A stretch of 64,000 nucleotides of DNA, taken from contig OZ022596.1 of NCBI GenBank assembly GCA_963669155.1, positions 18,912,902 to 18,976,901 on the forward strand, read 5' to 3'. The DNA comes from Arbacia lixula. Its lineage: Eukaryota > Echinodermata > Echinoidea > Arbacioida > Arbaciidae. The position numbers and the translations under genes are program-made. Positions 55,416-64,000 of the stretch are shown piece by piece (position 1 is the first letter of the stretch; every line of letters starts with the position of its first letter). Below the pieces are notes generated by a model that searched no databases, was not told where the DNA came from, and saw only the letters and a program-made list of their open reading frames with translations.

Positions 55416-56499
55416 ATAGAGAATTCAAAGATAGAGGATGCAATGAAGGAAAGAGAAATCCCTTTAATTGTGATTTATTTTAACAATCATGTCACGACCT
55501 CTCAAAAAATACAGCCTTAATGGCTGATTGAGGGCTCCCATGCATAAATAAAACCAATTCACTTCTTCTTAGATGATAACCATGACAATCTTCCCATTAA
55601 TCAGTATGGGTAATATAATGTGTACAACCAGCTTTGCTCTCTTAGCTCTTTGTATGCCATGTGTGGATTTATTTCACCATCATTGCACATAAATCCCATT
55701 ATGTGCCAGTTTTTCTGGGGTGCAAAGGGTTAAGAAATTTAAATACATGTGTCTATGTCCGATTGCCTCCAAACTAGGACTTTAAATGAGGGAATTCTAG
55801 GAAGGCAGCTGCACTGCCTCATTCTTGAACATAAATGATGAAGTGACAAGTTCAATCAATGATCTTCACAAACAAAGGCATACATCTATCTATATGATCC
55901 TCATGAAATTCAACACACATCACTAGATTATCTTCTTCGTAGAACTACAATGTATATATTGTTCTATGTTTTCTTTCTATAGGGTTCATATTGTTTAATT
56001 TTAAATGAAAACAAAAGTATTTTTCTTCCTCACAAACATTGATTGTCTCATAAACACACATTCACTGATATATCACATATATTCTTAAAACTGTATATTG
56101 ACCAGTAAATTATGTCGTAGAGAGAGGACATATCATCTTTATCACGGAGAAGGGTAGAGGGCAATATAAACACTATGAATCAGGGCAATGTAGCCCAGCT
56201 TGTCATGCTATAGTGGGTTATATTGCCCTCGTTACTGTACTTCTAAAGTTGTGAATGTGCCACTTCTAGTAGTCATCAAACTGTTATTTGGCATTAATGT
56301 TACTTTTAATGATGTCTGGTGTTTTTCTGTCAATATGATCGAGAGTGAATTTGTTTAGAATAACACATTCATGCCATGCCAACACTTTGGAGGTTGTTTC
56401 AAAATACAGCTTATGAAGGGACAGGATTGAAGAGAAGGTGTGGTAAAAGACACATTTACTTTCTGTTGTGATGTATGCTAGTCTTGGAAATCACTGCAA
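55416..56499. other. AT-rich non-coding DNA with a type-K relic
   Basis: 55647-55732 holds CTTTGTATGCCATGTGTGGAT, TTTCACCATCATTGCACATA and GTGCAAAGGGTTAAG. Otherwise unique. No gene. Confidence 0.45.
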
Positions 56500-56935
56500 A
56501 TGATAGATAGGTAAATAGATAGAGAGGGAGGGATTTGTAGATGTATATGTGATTATATCCATATAGATAAGTAGATAGGTCGAGAGGAAGAGATCATAGA
56601 TATTTGAACACATAGATGGATGGATAAATGGACGGATAGATAGCAATAGAGAGAGAGAGTGAGAAAAAACAGACAGAGGGAGATACATAGCTAGATAGTT
56701 GATAGATGAATAGATAATTGGGTAGATAGGAAGAAAGAGCAAGAGAGAGAGAGAGAGAGAGAGAGTGTGTAGGGGGGGGGGGGGAGGGTGCAATCATGGT
56801 AAATTCGGTCAGAGAGATATACATGTAGTGTGAATGTGTCATAGAAGGATAAGAGAGAGAGAGAGAGAGGGAGATAAAGAGAGAGAGAGAGATAAAGAGA
56901 GAGAGAGAGAGAGAGAGTGAAAGAGAGAGAAGGAG
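56500..56935. repeat. Imperfect GATA and (GA)n tracts
   Basis: 56500-56735 is built of AGATAG-like variants, 56738-56766 is pure GA followed by a G-run (56771-56783), and 56850-56935 is GA with AAAGAG/GATAAAG interruptions. Frames across are low complexity. Confidence 0.92.
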
Positions 56936-58224
56936 ATATGGAAAGAGTCTGAGCTCTAGATATTCCTCTATACTCTGAGGATTCTTGAGAAAGTGTCTTG
57001 CGTGATCCGGCTAAGTGAGTGTGACTAAGTGAAGATGATCAGGACCGACAGCCATTTGGCGGATTTGTCTCGCCAAATTTGAGCCGTCGTCGGAACGTAG
57101 CGGAGTCTTGAAGACGATGCGCACCTCCAGATTACTGGAAGAAAAATCAATTTCTCAGGTGTGTGTGAGGTGCCTCGTGAATATTCATGAGGGACTGAGT
57201 CACTGCTCATGAATTATTCAAGAGCGTTTCCCCCAGTGATTCAGAGTGCAGGAGACCCATTCACAGTCATACACAGATTGGAGGGTGTAGTCTCGGTCTG
57301 CAGACTGTAATATTTCCAACGAGGCTCAACAATCGTACAGGTGTGCTTATATCTGATATTAATCCCATTCTCCTGCTAATTTACATTTTACATAAACATA
57401 CACCTTTTGTATGATTTGTTCATGCTGTGTTCCCTTTTGAAATGAAACCATTTATTTTTATTCAAGTAATGGGGTAAAATATCAGAATTAAAAAAGTTTG
57501 AAATAAGAGCCTAGATAGAAGAGGATTGCATACTTGAGAGTGAAACTTACATGCTAGTGGTATGCACTGACCTGTAAGTACATAATGTGGTATTTGAAGT
57601 GGACAGATAGTATGACAGAGCTAAATGACACACTGTCAGGAATGCACCTATAAATTTGAAACCGAGGTCTGAATTACCGTATGGCCAATTCACCTGCATT
57701 TTTGTTCTTATAGCTTATATAATCCTATGAGATTTCACTCCATAAATGTTGCCAGCATTAATATCTCAGATGGCTATGTGTATTTTATCATATCAAACAT
57801 TTATTTGCGGAACCAAGGTCAGCATAGTGTATGTGTTTTTTTTCTTCTTATAGTTAATCTAAAGCTGAGAGATTTGACAAAGCATTTCAAAATTAACAGT
57901 ATCTGGGACGGCTATGTCTTTTAAAATCCCAAACCTCATAAAGTTCTCATATTACTTAATATAAGACAGAATTACCCAATATGTAGAGAGATTTGGGAGC
58001 GTACAATTGCACAAATTGCAAAGCACCTATCGCTGCAGAGAACTATCGCAATTTTCTTCATATTGGAATTTTATTGCCCACAAGTTTAATTTGAAGAGCA
58101 AAAAATTCAATAATAGTGAGAAAGAGAAAGACACATGCTGCAATTCATTAAGTCTTTAAACTGAAATTGGATTAAGCCATTTATTGTTCTGATTGAAGTA
58201 CCATATGAAATACAGAAAGTACAT
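56936..58224. other. Unique non-coding DNA
   Basis: 56990-57300 is non-repetitive with CpG-containing stretches and a short inverted element CATGAATATTCATGAG-like around 57175-57220. The remainder is AT-rich. No gene. Confidence 0.4.
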
Positions 58225-58225
58225 A

Positions 58226-58398
58226 TAAGTGCCATTCTCATTGGGCTTAAAAAATTGCGAAGTTAGAAAAATCGCGAAGTTAGGGGACAGGGACTATAGG
58301 ACCATTCGGCTTTTGGTATGGTTGCTAGGCAACTTTCACCCTAACTTCGTGATATTTCGAATTTCATGATTCTTTAAATCCAATGAGAATAGCACTAT
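58226..58398. mobile_element. ~170-bp MITE with an X-box at its centre
   Basis: The ends AAGTGCCATTCTCATTGGGC and CCAATGAGAATAGCACTATA are inverted; inner arms contain TTGCGAAGTTAG and CTAACTTCGTG. The centre has GTTGCTAGGCAAC (58321-58333), a perfectly symmetric RFX X-box. Only one copy was seen. Confidence 0.88.
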
Positions 58399-58616
58399 AC
58401 TCATCACTTCTCGGAAAAGAACATTAATTAACCCTTCCTAGATGCATTTTAACCCTCACAATACCAAGCATTGGAAACCCCTTTGACTTACCACACTTAC
58501 TTACTACCAATAGCACTACAAGGGTAAATTCAGGAAGATCAAAGGCATATTTGGTATTGCGATATAAATATGTAGATATTTAATTGAGATGCTCTACAAC
58601 ACATACATGTGATTTG
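58399..58616. repeat. Diverged single unit of the 75-bp repeat plus unique DNA
   Basis: AACCCTCACAATACCAAGC, TTGGAAACCCCTTTGACTTA and ACTACCAATAGCACTACAAG match the order of the unit in the array at 32325-32926. The rest of the interval is AT-rich. Confidence 0.5.
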
Positions 58617-58817
58617 GTAGCTTAGGTACTAGGCTGTGGACACAACCCAGTGTGTTAACAACTATGTCTGGTAACACAGACTACACCGTAATGACGTCAT
58701 AGCTCCTCTTGGCCGCTTGCCCTGAGAATGGGATTGGGGCATAGCTTGTGTTACCAGACATAGTTGTTAACAGACTGGGTTGTGTCCATACACCTCACAG
58801 CCTAGTACCTAGGCAGA
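58617..58817. mobile_element. Family F foldback, copy 2
   Basis: It starts TAGCTTAGGTACTAGGCTGT and ends CAGCCTAGTACCTAGGCA. Both arms carry ACAACCCAG, GTTAACAACTATGTCTGGTA and its inverse. TGATTTG flanks both sides (58610-58616, 58818-58824), the second F copy with a direct flank duplication. A deletion of GAGGTGCAT near the left arm distinguishes it from copy 1. Confidence 0.92.
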
Positions 58818-58858
58818 TGATTTGAATACTATCCTGTGTGCCTCTTTAAGACTCATCA

Positions 58859-59018
58859 GGGCCCCCGTTGCATAAAATTTACCATCAATGGTAACTCCGC
58901 CATCAATGGTAACTACCATGGTAGCACAGCTTGACAGCCAATCAGATTCAAGGCTTCCATAGAAATTGCCATTGGTAGCAAAGTTACCATGAATGGTAAG
59001 TTTTAAGCAACAGGGCCC
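58859..59018. mobile_element. Family C MITE copy 2
   Basis: The ends GGGCCCCCGTTGCATAAAAT-like and TTTAAGCAACAGGGCCC match copy 1 inverted. Internal AACTACCATGGTAGCAC, CCATAGAAATTGCC and ACCATCAATGGTAACTC are present in the opposite orientation to copy 1. Confidence 0.92.
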
Positions 59019-59032
59019 AGGTTGATTTATTT

Positions 59033-59263
59033 CAAGCCTGTCCTCCAGGCTCTTGAGCATTTTAAATTTAGACTACAATATTCAATAAACAGGTCTGGTT
59101 GCAGTAGACTAATCATTCACAATTCCTTCTCTGGCTCCCCCAAAATATTTAGGATGGAGGGAGAAAAGAGGAGAATGGAAGAGTGACTAGTCTTGCAATT
59201 CCTCGACCTTTTTTTTTTGCAGAGGTTGAATTAGACAAGTCCAAAAGCATGGAAACCAGGCTA
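59033..59263 (+). mobile_element. Family D element, full length
   Basis: It runs from CAAGCCTGTCCTCCAGGCTC to AGCATGGAAACCAGGCTA, with GGTCTGGTTGCAGTAGACTA, CACAATTCCTTCTCTGGCTC and GTGACTAGTCTTGCAATTCC inside. The A/T run at 59210-59219 is specific to this copy. Confidence 0.9.
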
Positions 59264-59517
59264 ATTCATCACAGGAAGACTTTTCATCCTGCATGACCTT
59301 TGACCCTACATTAATTAGAGGTCACGACCTTTGTGGATCTGGCCTGATTGAAGCAGATGTCATCAAGGCTCTTGAGCAAAGATTCAATTTTCAAGTGCAT
59401 TTGGGATTGTGAGCGTGGTTTATCATACATCCTCATGTGGTTTATAGAGATATAGGGAAAATCATTACATTTTGGAGGATGTTATTGCTGTGTGATGTAT
59501 TGTATTTTTGATAAGTA
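59264..59517. other. Unique non-coding DNA
   Basis: No gene or repeat recognised. Confidence 0.4.
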
Positions 59518-59829
59518 GAGGAGAGGGGAGAAATGGTTGGAAACAAAGAAAGAGGGATGGAGAGAAAGAGGGGGGAGAGAGGGAAGGACAGAGGAAGAAG
59601 ATAACAAGAGATGAGAGAGGGATAGGGAAAGAAGGGGAGAGGTAGACAGAGAAAGATAAAGGGAAAGAGGTATGCATATGACAGAACAGGGAGATAGACA
59701 GACAGACAGAGAGAGAGATGCACAGATATGACTGAAAAATAGAGAGGAGACAGAGACAGAGACAGAGATAGAGACAGAGACAGAGACAGAGAGAAGGATG
59801 GAGCGAGAGAGACAGAGAGGGGGAGAGAA

Positions 59830-59860
<31 letters not shown>

Positions 59861-59930
59861 GGGAGAGAGAGAGGGGGGGGGAGGGAGAGAGAGAGGGAAA
59901 TAGATGTAGGCAGGGTGAGGGGGTGGGGCA
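59518..59930. repeat. Purine tract with GACA and GA repeats
   Basis: About 400 bp of GA, GGGA, GACAGA and GACA units. Minus-strand frames of 93, 173 and 175 codons in three phases are Ser/Leu/Pro repeats. Confidence 0.95.
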
Positions 59931-60180
59931 GGGGGCACACAGAGCATGAGATGAGATGACAATGATGATAAAGAAGAGCGCTGATGATACATACTTCTAT
60001 CACACCTGCAGAGAGAGAGTGTGACTGGGGGTTTATCTGGCAGAAATCACATCAGATTGGCATTAGTCATCATTGAGACTAATGACCTGGCTGTGTGGAA
60101 AGTGAATGGCACATTTAGCATGTACATTGAGGAGAGGAGATCTGTGTGTATGCTTGGTGGAAAACGCCAACCTGGTCCTT
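59931..60180 (+). other. Unique interval with a weakly exon-like open stretch
   Basis: TATCACACCTGCAG at 60000-60013 resembles an acceptor, and one frame stays open through about 60-225 with ordinary amino-acid usage (for example LALVIIETNDLAVWKVNGTF). I recognise no domain and see no donor; chance is the simpler reading. Confidence 0.2.
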
Positions 60181-60700
60181 ACTCCTACCCCCCCCCCTTC
60201 CCACCCCCCCCCCCCCCCCCCCTTTAAGTCTCCTCCTATATCAGCTCATGTTGTCTTCTTTCTGCATATTTAATTCCCCCCTTCTTTTGTTTTTATCCAT
60301 CTTTTCCCATTTTTATCACTTTTTCCCTTTTCTTTCCCTCTTTGTCTTTTTCTTTTACTCTTTTGCCTTCATTCTCTCCTCCTCCTCCTCCTCCTTTTCT
60401 CAATTCATCCTTCCATCTACCCGATGCCACCTGTATATCACAATTTTTTTTCAGATTTCCTTCTTTTTATCTCCCTTTCCCCCTTTTCTCTCTCTCATCT
60501 TTTTCATCTGCTCCTTCCTCCGTCTTCGCCTCTCCTCCTCCCCCCATCCTCCTCCTCTTTCTCCCCCTCCTCCTCCTTCTCTTCCTCCTCCTCCTCCTCC
60601 TGCTCCTCCTCCTGCTCCTCCTCCTCCTCTTCCTCCTCCTCCTCCTCCGCCTTCTCCTTCCTCCTCCTTCCCTCCACCCTCTGTCACCTGTATCTCCCCA
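60181..60700. repeat. Poly-C and (CCT)n tract
   Basis: C-runs at 60188-60222, a T-rich pyrimidine section, then CCT triplets at 60540-60665. Frames of 109-225 codons in several phases are Pro, Ser or Leu runs. Confidence 0.95.
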
Positions 60701-60758
60701 GTGTCCTTCATCTATACATGTCACATGTCGCAAGGCCAAGAATGTTGTGTTGATGTTT

Positions 60759-60772
60759 GTTGCCATGGTAAT
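60759..60772. promoter_or_regulatory. RFX X-box-like site
   Basis: GTTGCCATGGTAAT differs from the site at 47650 only in the last base. It lies in unique sequence. Confidence 0.3.
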
Positions 60773-60886
60773 AGAGACAGAAAGGAAGCTCGTCAAGTTC
60801 ATGGTGATGATTTCCCATCGTAAAGTACAACATCAAGTCACATCCAGTCCTATTGGAGCTAATAGGGCAGTCAGACAGCATCTTTA

Positions 60887-61078
60887 TAGCCTGATAACCA
60901 GGCTGTTGGATTTATTTTTATTAACTGAAAAGTAGTGTCTAGTTCTCATAAGACTCCGTTACTCCACCTTTCTCTTTGAATGAACTGTAGAAAAAAAAAA
61001 TCAAGAATGATAAATTTACTGCAGCCAGTTACTGAATAGTTTGGATTATAAATGACCAACAGCCTGAATGTTAGGCTA
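60887..61078 (-). mobile_element. Family D element
   Basis: It runs from TAGCCTGATAACCAGGCTGT to ACAGCCTGAATGTTAGGCTA, with AGTAGTGTCTAGTTCTCATA, AATGATAAATTTACTGC and AGCCAGTTACTGAATAG inside. It is about 25 bp shorter than other full copies. Confidence 0.88.
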
Positions 61079-61120
61079 ATGACAGTGTCATACAGTGTTA
61101 TTGTAGCTGGATTTTCATAC

Positions 61121-61502
61121 TGTCTTTAAAGGGCATATACTGTACTGGGAAGACAAAAAAGCCTTCAAAAGGTGATCGTGAGCAATCTTCTCGCCAATGG
61201 TCTTAAATTCATGTATTGCCCATTTTAGAAACTTGTTGTAAGTTATTTGCCCTCAAATGATGCACATTTGTAGTTATTAGTGATTAAATCACAAATCCCC
61301 CAAATGTTCGGGCCGAACATTTGGAGAATTTCACTGATAATCATTAATTTCTCCACATGTGGATCATTTGAGGGCAAATAACTTTCAACAAGTTTCTAAA
61401 ATGGGCATTACATGAATTTAAGACCATTGGCGAGAAGATTGCTCACGATCACCTTTTGAAGGCTTTTTGTCTTCCCAGTACAGTATATGCCCTTTAAAGA
61501 CA
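61121..61502. mobile_element. Family A foldback, copy 2 (full palindrome)
   Basis: It starts TGTCTTTAAAGGGCATATAC and ends GTATATGCCCTTTAAAGACA; the arms match from both ends to the centre at about 61311 (ATGTTCGGGCCGAACAT). TTAA occurs at both edges. The sequence differs from copy 1 at scattered positions, and changes tend to be mirrored in both arms. Confidence 0.95.
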
Positions 61503-61571
61503 ATGAATCTTGTTGAATTTGAATATAACCTTTTTTCCTCCTTTTTATTTTAATGTTCCATTTCACAGTCC

Positions 61572-61721
61572 AGGGCTCTGTTGCATAAAACGTACCATTA
61601 ATAGTAACTTTGCTATCAAAGGCAACTTCTATGGAAACCTTGAATTTGATTGGCTGTCGAGCAGTGTTACCATTGATGACAGAGTTACCATTAATGGTAA
61701 GTTTTATGCAATGTGGCCCAG
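61572..61721. mobile_element. Family C MITE copy 3
   Basis: The ends CTCTGTTGCATAAAACG and AGTTTTATGCAATGTGGCCC are inverted. Internal CTATGGAAACCTTGAATTTG and GTTACCATTGATGACAGAGT are shared with copy 1. It is slightly shorter, missing the CATGGTAGTT segment. Confidence 0.92.
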
Positions 61722-61971
61722 AAACTGAATTGAGAGGGTAATGACAATTAAATTTCGATAACAATCACAATATATCAAGTTATTTTGGCTCTTTCACTGT
61801 GTAAACAAACTGTATTCAGTGAAAATCTCTATGATAGATCAAAGTGATTATGGCAGTATATCATTCTTCTGCACACCTTGTGTTTCAGTAGCTAGGTGTG
61901 CATCTCTCCTCTCGCTTGGGTGGGAGAGAGGGGGGGGGGGGTGGTGTTACACCACTCCACACAGGTCCATG
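61722..61971. other. Unique DNA with G-run
   Basis: A G-run at 61931-61941. No gene. Confidence 0.4.
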
Positions 61972-62009
<38 letters not shown>

Positions 62010-62097
62010 CATACATAGATAGATAGATAGATAGATGGATAGATAGATAGATGGATAGATAGATAGATAGATAGATAGATGGATAGATAGATAGATG

Positions 62098-62136
<39 letters not shown>

Positions 62137-62179
62137 CAGATAGATAGATAGATAGATGGATAGATAGATAGATGGATGT

Positions 62180-62224
<45 letters not shown>

Positions 62225-62306
62225 CAGATAGATAGATAGATAGATAGATAGACAGATAGATAGATAGATAGATAGATAGATCAGATAGATAGATATATAG
62301 ATAGAC

Positions 62307-62345
<39 letters not shown>

Positions 62346-62346
62346 C

Positions 62347-62385
<39 letters not shown>

Positions 62386-62386
62386 C

Positions 62387-62421
<35 letters not shown>

Positions 62422-62521
62422 CAGATAGATAGATATATAGATAGATAGATAGATAGATATATAGATAGATATATATATAGATAGATAGATATATAGATAG
62501 ATAGATAGATAGATAGATAGG

Positions 62522-62577
<56 letters not shown>

Positions 62578-62578
62578 C

Positions 62579-62622
<44 letters not shown>

Positions 62623-62624
62623 CT
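61972..62624. repeat. (GATA)n tract with GACA and GGATA interruptions, ~650 bp
   Basis: Almost every base belongs to GATA; interruptions are GACA, GGAT, GATATA and three GATCAGATA junctions. The first 250 bp carry GATG-type variants, the rest GACA-type, so the tract has internal higher-order structure. The 118-codon minus-strand frame is Ile-Tyr-Leu-Ser repeat. Confidence 0.97.
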
Positions 62625-63499
62625 GACTCATCCTCACACCAACCTCACACCCCTGCTCAGAATGGAACCCAAAACAAAGCCGTCTTTAGACAGCTATTTA
62701 GCGGAGCTTCCCTAAAACTCTCCCCTCCTTCCTAACTGGCTGTCTTCACACATTCGTGAAAAGAAATCCCCAGCTCTTTCTCCCAATTCCTTTGCAGAGG
62801 AGAGGACAAACAGGATTTTTTTTTGTGCTGTGTGGCAGCTGGTGAGTTGCAGCACTTACTGAAATTAGTCTTAAAAGACAGACTCTTAATACCAATTATC
62901 AAAGAGGAAATGCTCTAATTAACAAGCAAAATTTTGTGTTAATCGTCAGTCATCTACAATACTGAAAATGATATACTTTCTGTGTTGAGATATTGACAGA
63001 TTTTTGTGCACATTGCTCAACTTGTGATCGGTGAATACTTGAAGACATGCTAATGCTTAACTATATCATCTAGTGCATATATTTGTGTACTGTTATTTTT
63101 ACGGTAGGGGGCACTTTTTTAATAGTCTTGAAAAAATAACCAACAGTTAAATATACAGCAGTTCATCTTCCACTGAGTTTTGGATCAGAGAGACAAGCAG
63201 TTGATAATGAGTGTTTTGTTCATTATAGATATATGTTTTTAACCTGTATTGGTAGACTACTCTAGAGCCCTTTGAAAGTGAACTAGCATTGCAGTGTCAA
63301 TAAACATGAATGGACAGTTATTTTTACCTGATCTGCAGGGAATATATCACCTATTTGGACACTGAATTTGTCCAGTTTGTCCATTTTGCTATTTTGATAT
63401 AGTAAGTCCTGTTTTATCAACTACCTGTGTTCCAGTGACCCTGGCTACGAAGACCACAATCTTTATTTCTTTGAGTAATATTATAATATTAAGACCATG
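62625..63499. other. Unique non-coding DNA
   Basis: 62640-62850 is moderately GC and non-repetitive; the rest is AT-rich. No gene. Confidence 0.4.
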
Positions 63500-63660
63500 G
63501 ATCTGTTGCATAAAACTTGCCATCGATGGTAACTTTGCTCCCGATGGCAATTTCTGTGGAAACCTTGAATTTCATTGGCTGTCAATCAATGCAACGATGG
63601 TAGTTACTATTGATGGCAGAGTTACCATTAATGGTAAGTTTTATGCAACGGGGGGGGCAC
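63500..63660. mobile_element. Family C MITE copy 4
   Basis: TCTGTTGCATAAAACTTGCC and AGTTTTATGCAACGGGG are inverted ends; GGAAACCTTGAATTTCATT, GATGGTAGTTACTATTGATG and GCAGAGTTACCATTAATGG lie inside. The 89-codon open frame here is element sequence. Confidence 0.92.
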
Positions 63661-64000
63661 ATATGTTTCCTTTGAGCAATCTTTCCTATTTAAACCTCAA
63701 TTGACTGTATTGGTGCCACTTTGTTCACAAATCATTCACACAATTTCTACAAAGCAAGGGTAGATGTGGCATGCAACAAGCTAAAGTACACCATACATTT
63801 CTTAGGACGTCATGTCTTATTCATATGCATTCTGAGCTGGAGAAGAAATCATGTGTGATTTTATTGATTAGTCTCCTGCAACCAGACCCATTTATTGAAA
63901 AGTTTTTGACTTTAAATACTCTACAGTCTGTAGGTAAGACTAGTGGTCAGTGGAAGAGTAAACAGGAAAAAGGTTCTCAGTTGGCAAACAAATGCTTCTG
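63661..64000. other. Unique DNA with a family D half
   Basis: 63828-63946 holds GAGCTGGAGAAGAAATC, GATTAGTCTCCTGC, AACCAGACCCATTTATTGAA and CTACAGTCTGTAGGTAAGACTAG, the right half of D in reverse orientation. The remainder is unique to the window end. Confidence 0.6.

Noticed and set aside
60000-60227. Possible exon after CACCTGCAG
   Set aside because: Amino-acid usage is ordinary, but there is no donor, no domain, and the frame runs into a poly-C tract.
60146-60935. Frames of 225, 197 and 109 codons
   Set aside because: Pro-, Leu- or Ser-run translations of C-rich and CCT sequence, open in several phases at once.
62281-62637. 118-codon open frame on the minus strand
   Set aside because: Pure Ile-Tyr-Leu-Ser repeat from the GATA tract.

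Overview
The window looks like non-coding genomic DNA from a marine invertebrate deuterostome, most likely a sea urchin. The reasons are an AT-leaning background, microsatellites on nearly every page, and many short non-autonomous inverted-repeat elements whose style I associate with echinoderms. The species call is inference from general familiarity and was not searched. I found no protein-coding gene, tRNA, rRNA, snRNA or intact transposase or reverse transcriptase. The longest open frames are translations of microsatellites (poly-Ser/Leu from CT tracts, poly-Thr/Tyr from ACT, Ile-Tyr-Leu-Ser from GATA) or of tandem repeats with a period divisible by three.

Layout. 1-9 kb: unique DNA with a GA/CA tract (3.95-4.09 kb) and two small tandem arrays (5.9-6.4 kb). 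9-14.5 kb: a disrupted family-D element, C/T-rich tracts, a ~120-bp satellite array (10.87-11.8 kb) and a family-B element carrying a twin hairpin. 14.5-22 kb: microsatellites, a family-C MITE, a second B copy, family G and a GC-rich TIR element (20.69-21.15 kb). 22-31 kb: two more arrays, one very G-rich, a perfect foldback (28.16-28.53 kb) and family E. 31-41 kb: diverged duplications, a 75-bp array split by a foldback, a third B copy, a ~179-bp array, a 500-bp ACT tract and another C-rich array. 41-51 kb: a TTAA-ended MITE, a ~108-bp array, a CpG-rich unique block (46.45-46.9 kb), E nested in D, a TIR element nested in G, and 124-bp and 48-bp arrays. 51-64 kb: a TIR element rich in AAACGCGTTT nested in D, the fourth B copy, a second copy of each foldback, several C copies, and a 650-bp GATA/GACA tract.

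The window therefore reads as a large intron or gene desert. Two plus-strand sites, at 14524/14525 and 36769/36770, combine a long pyrimidine tract, AG and an ideal GTAAGT donor. That is the layout of a zero-length recursive splice site. If real, they place the window inside a very long intron of a plus-strand gene. At least three insertions have a resolvable order because one repeat sits inside another with a target-site duplication. I use letters A-J as local family names; they are not database names.
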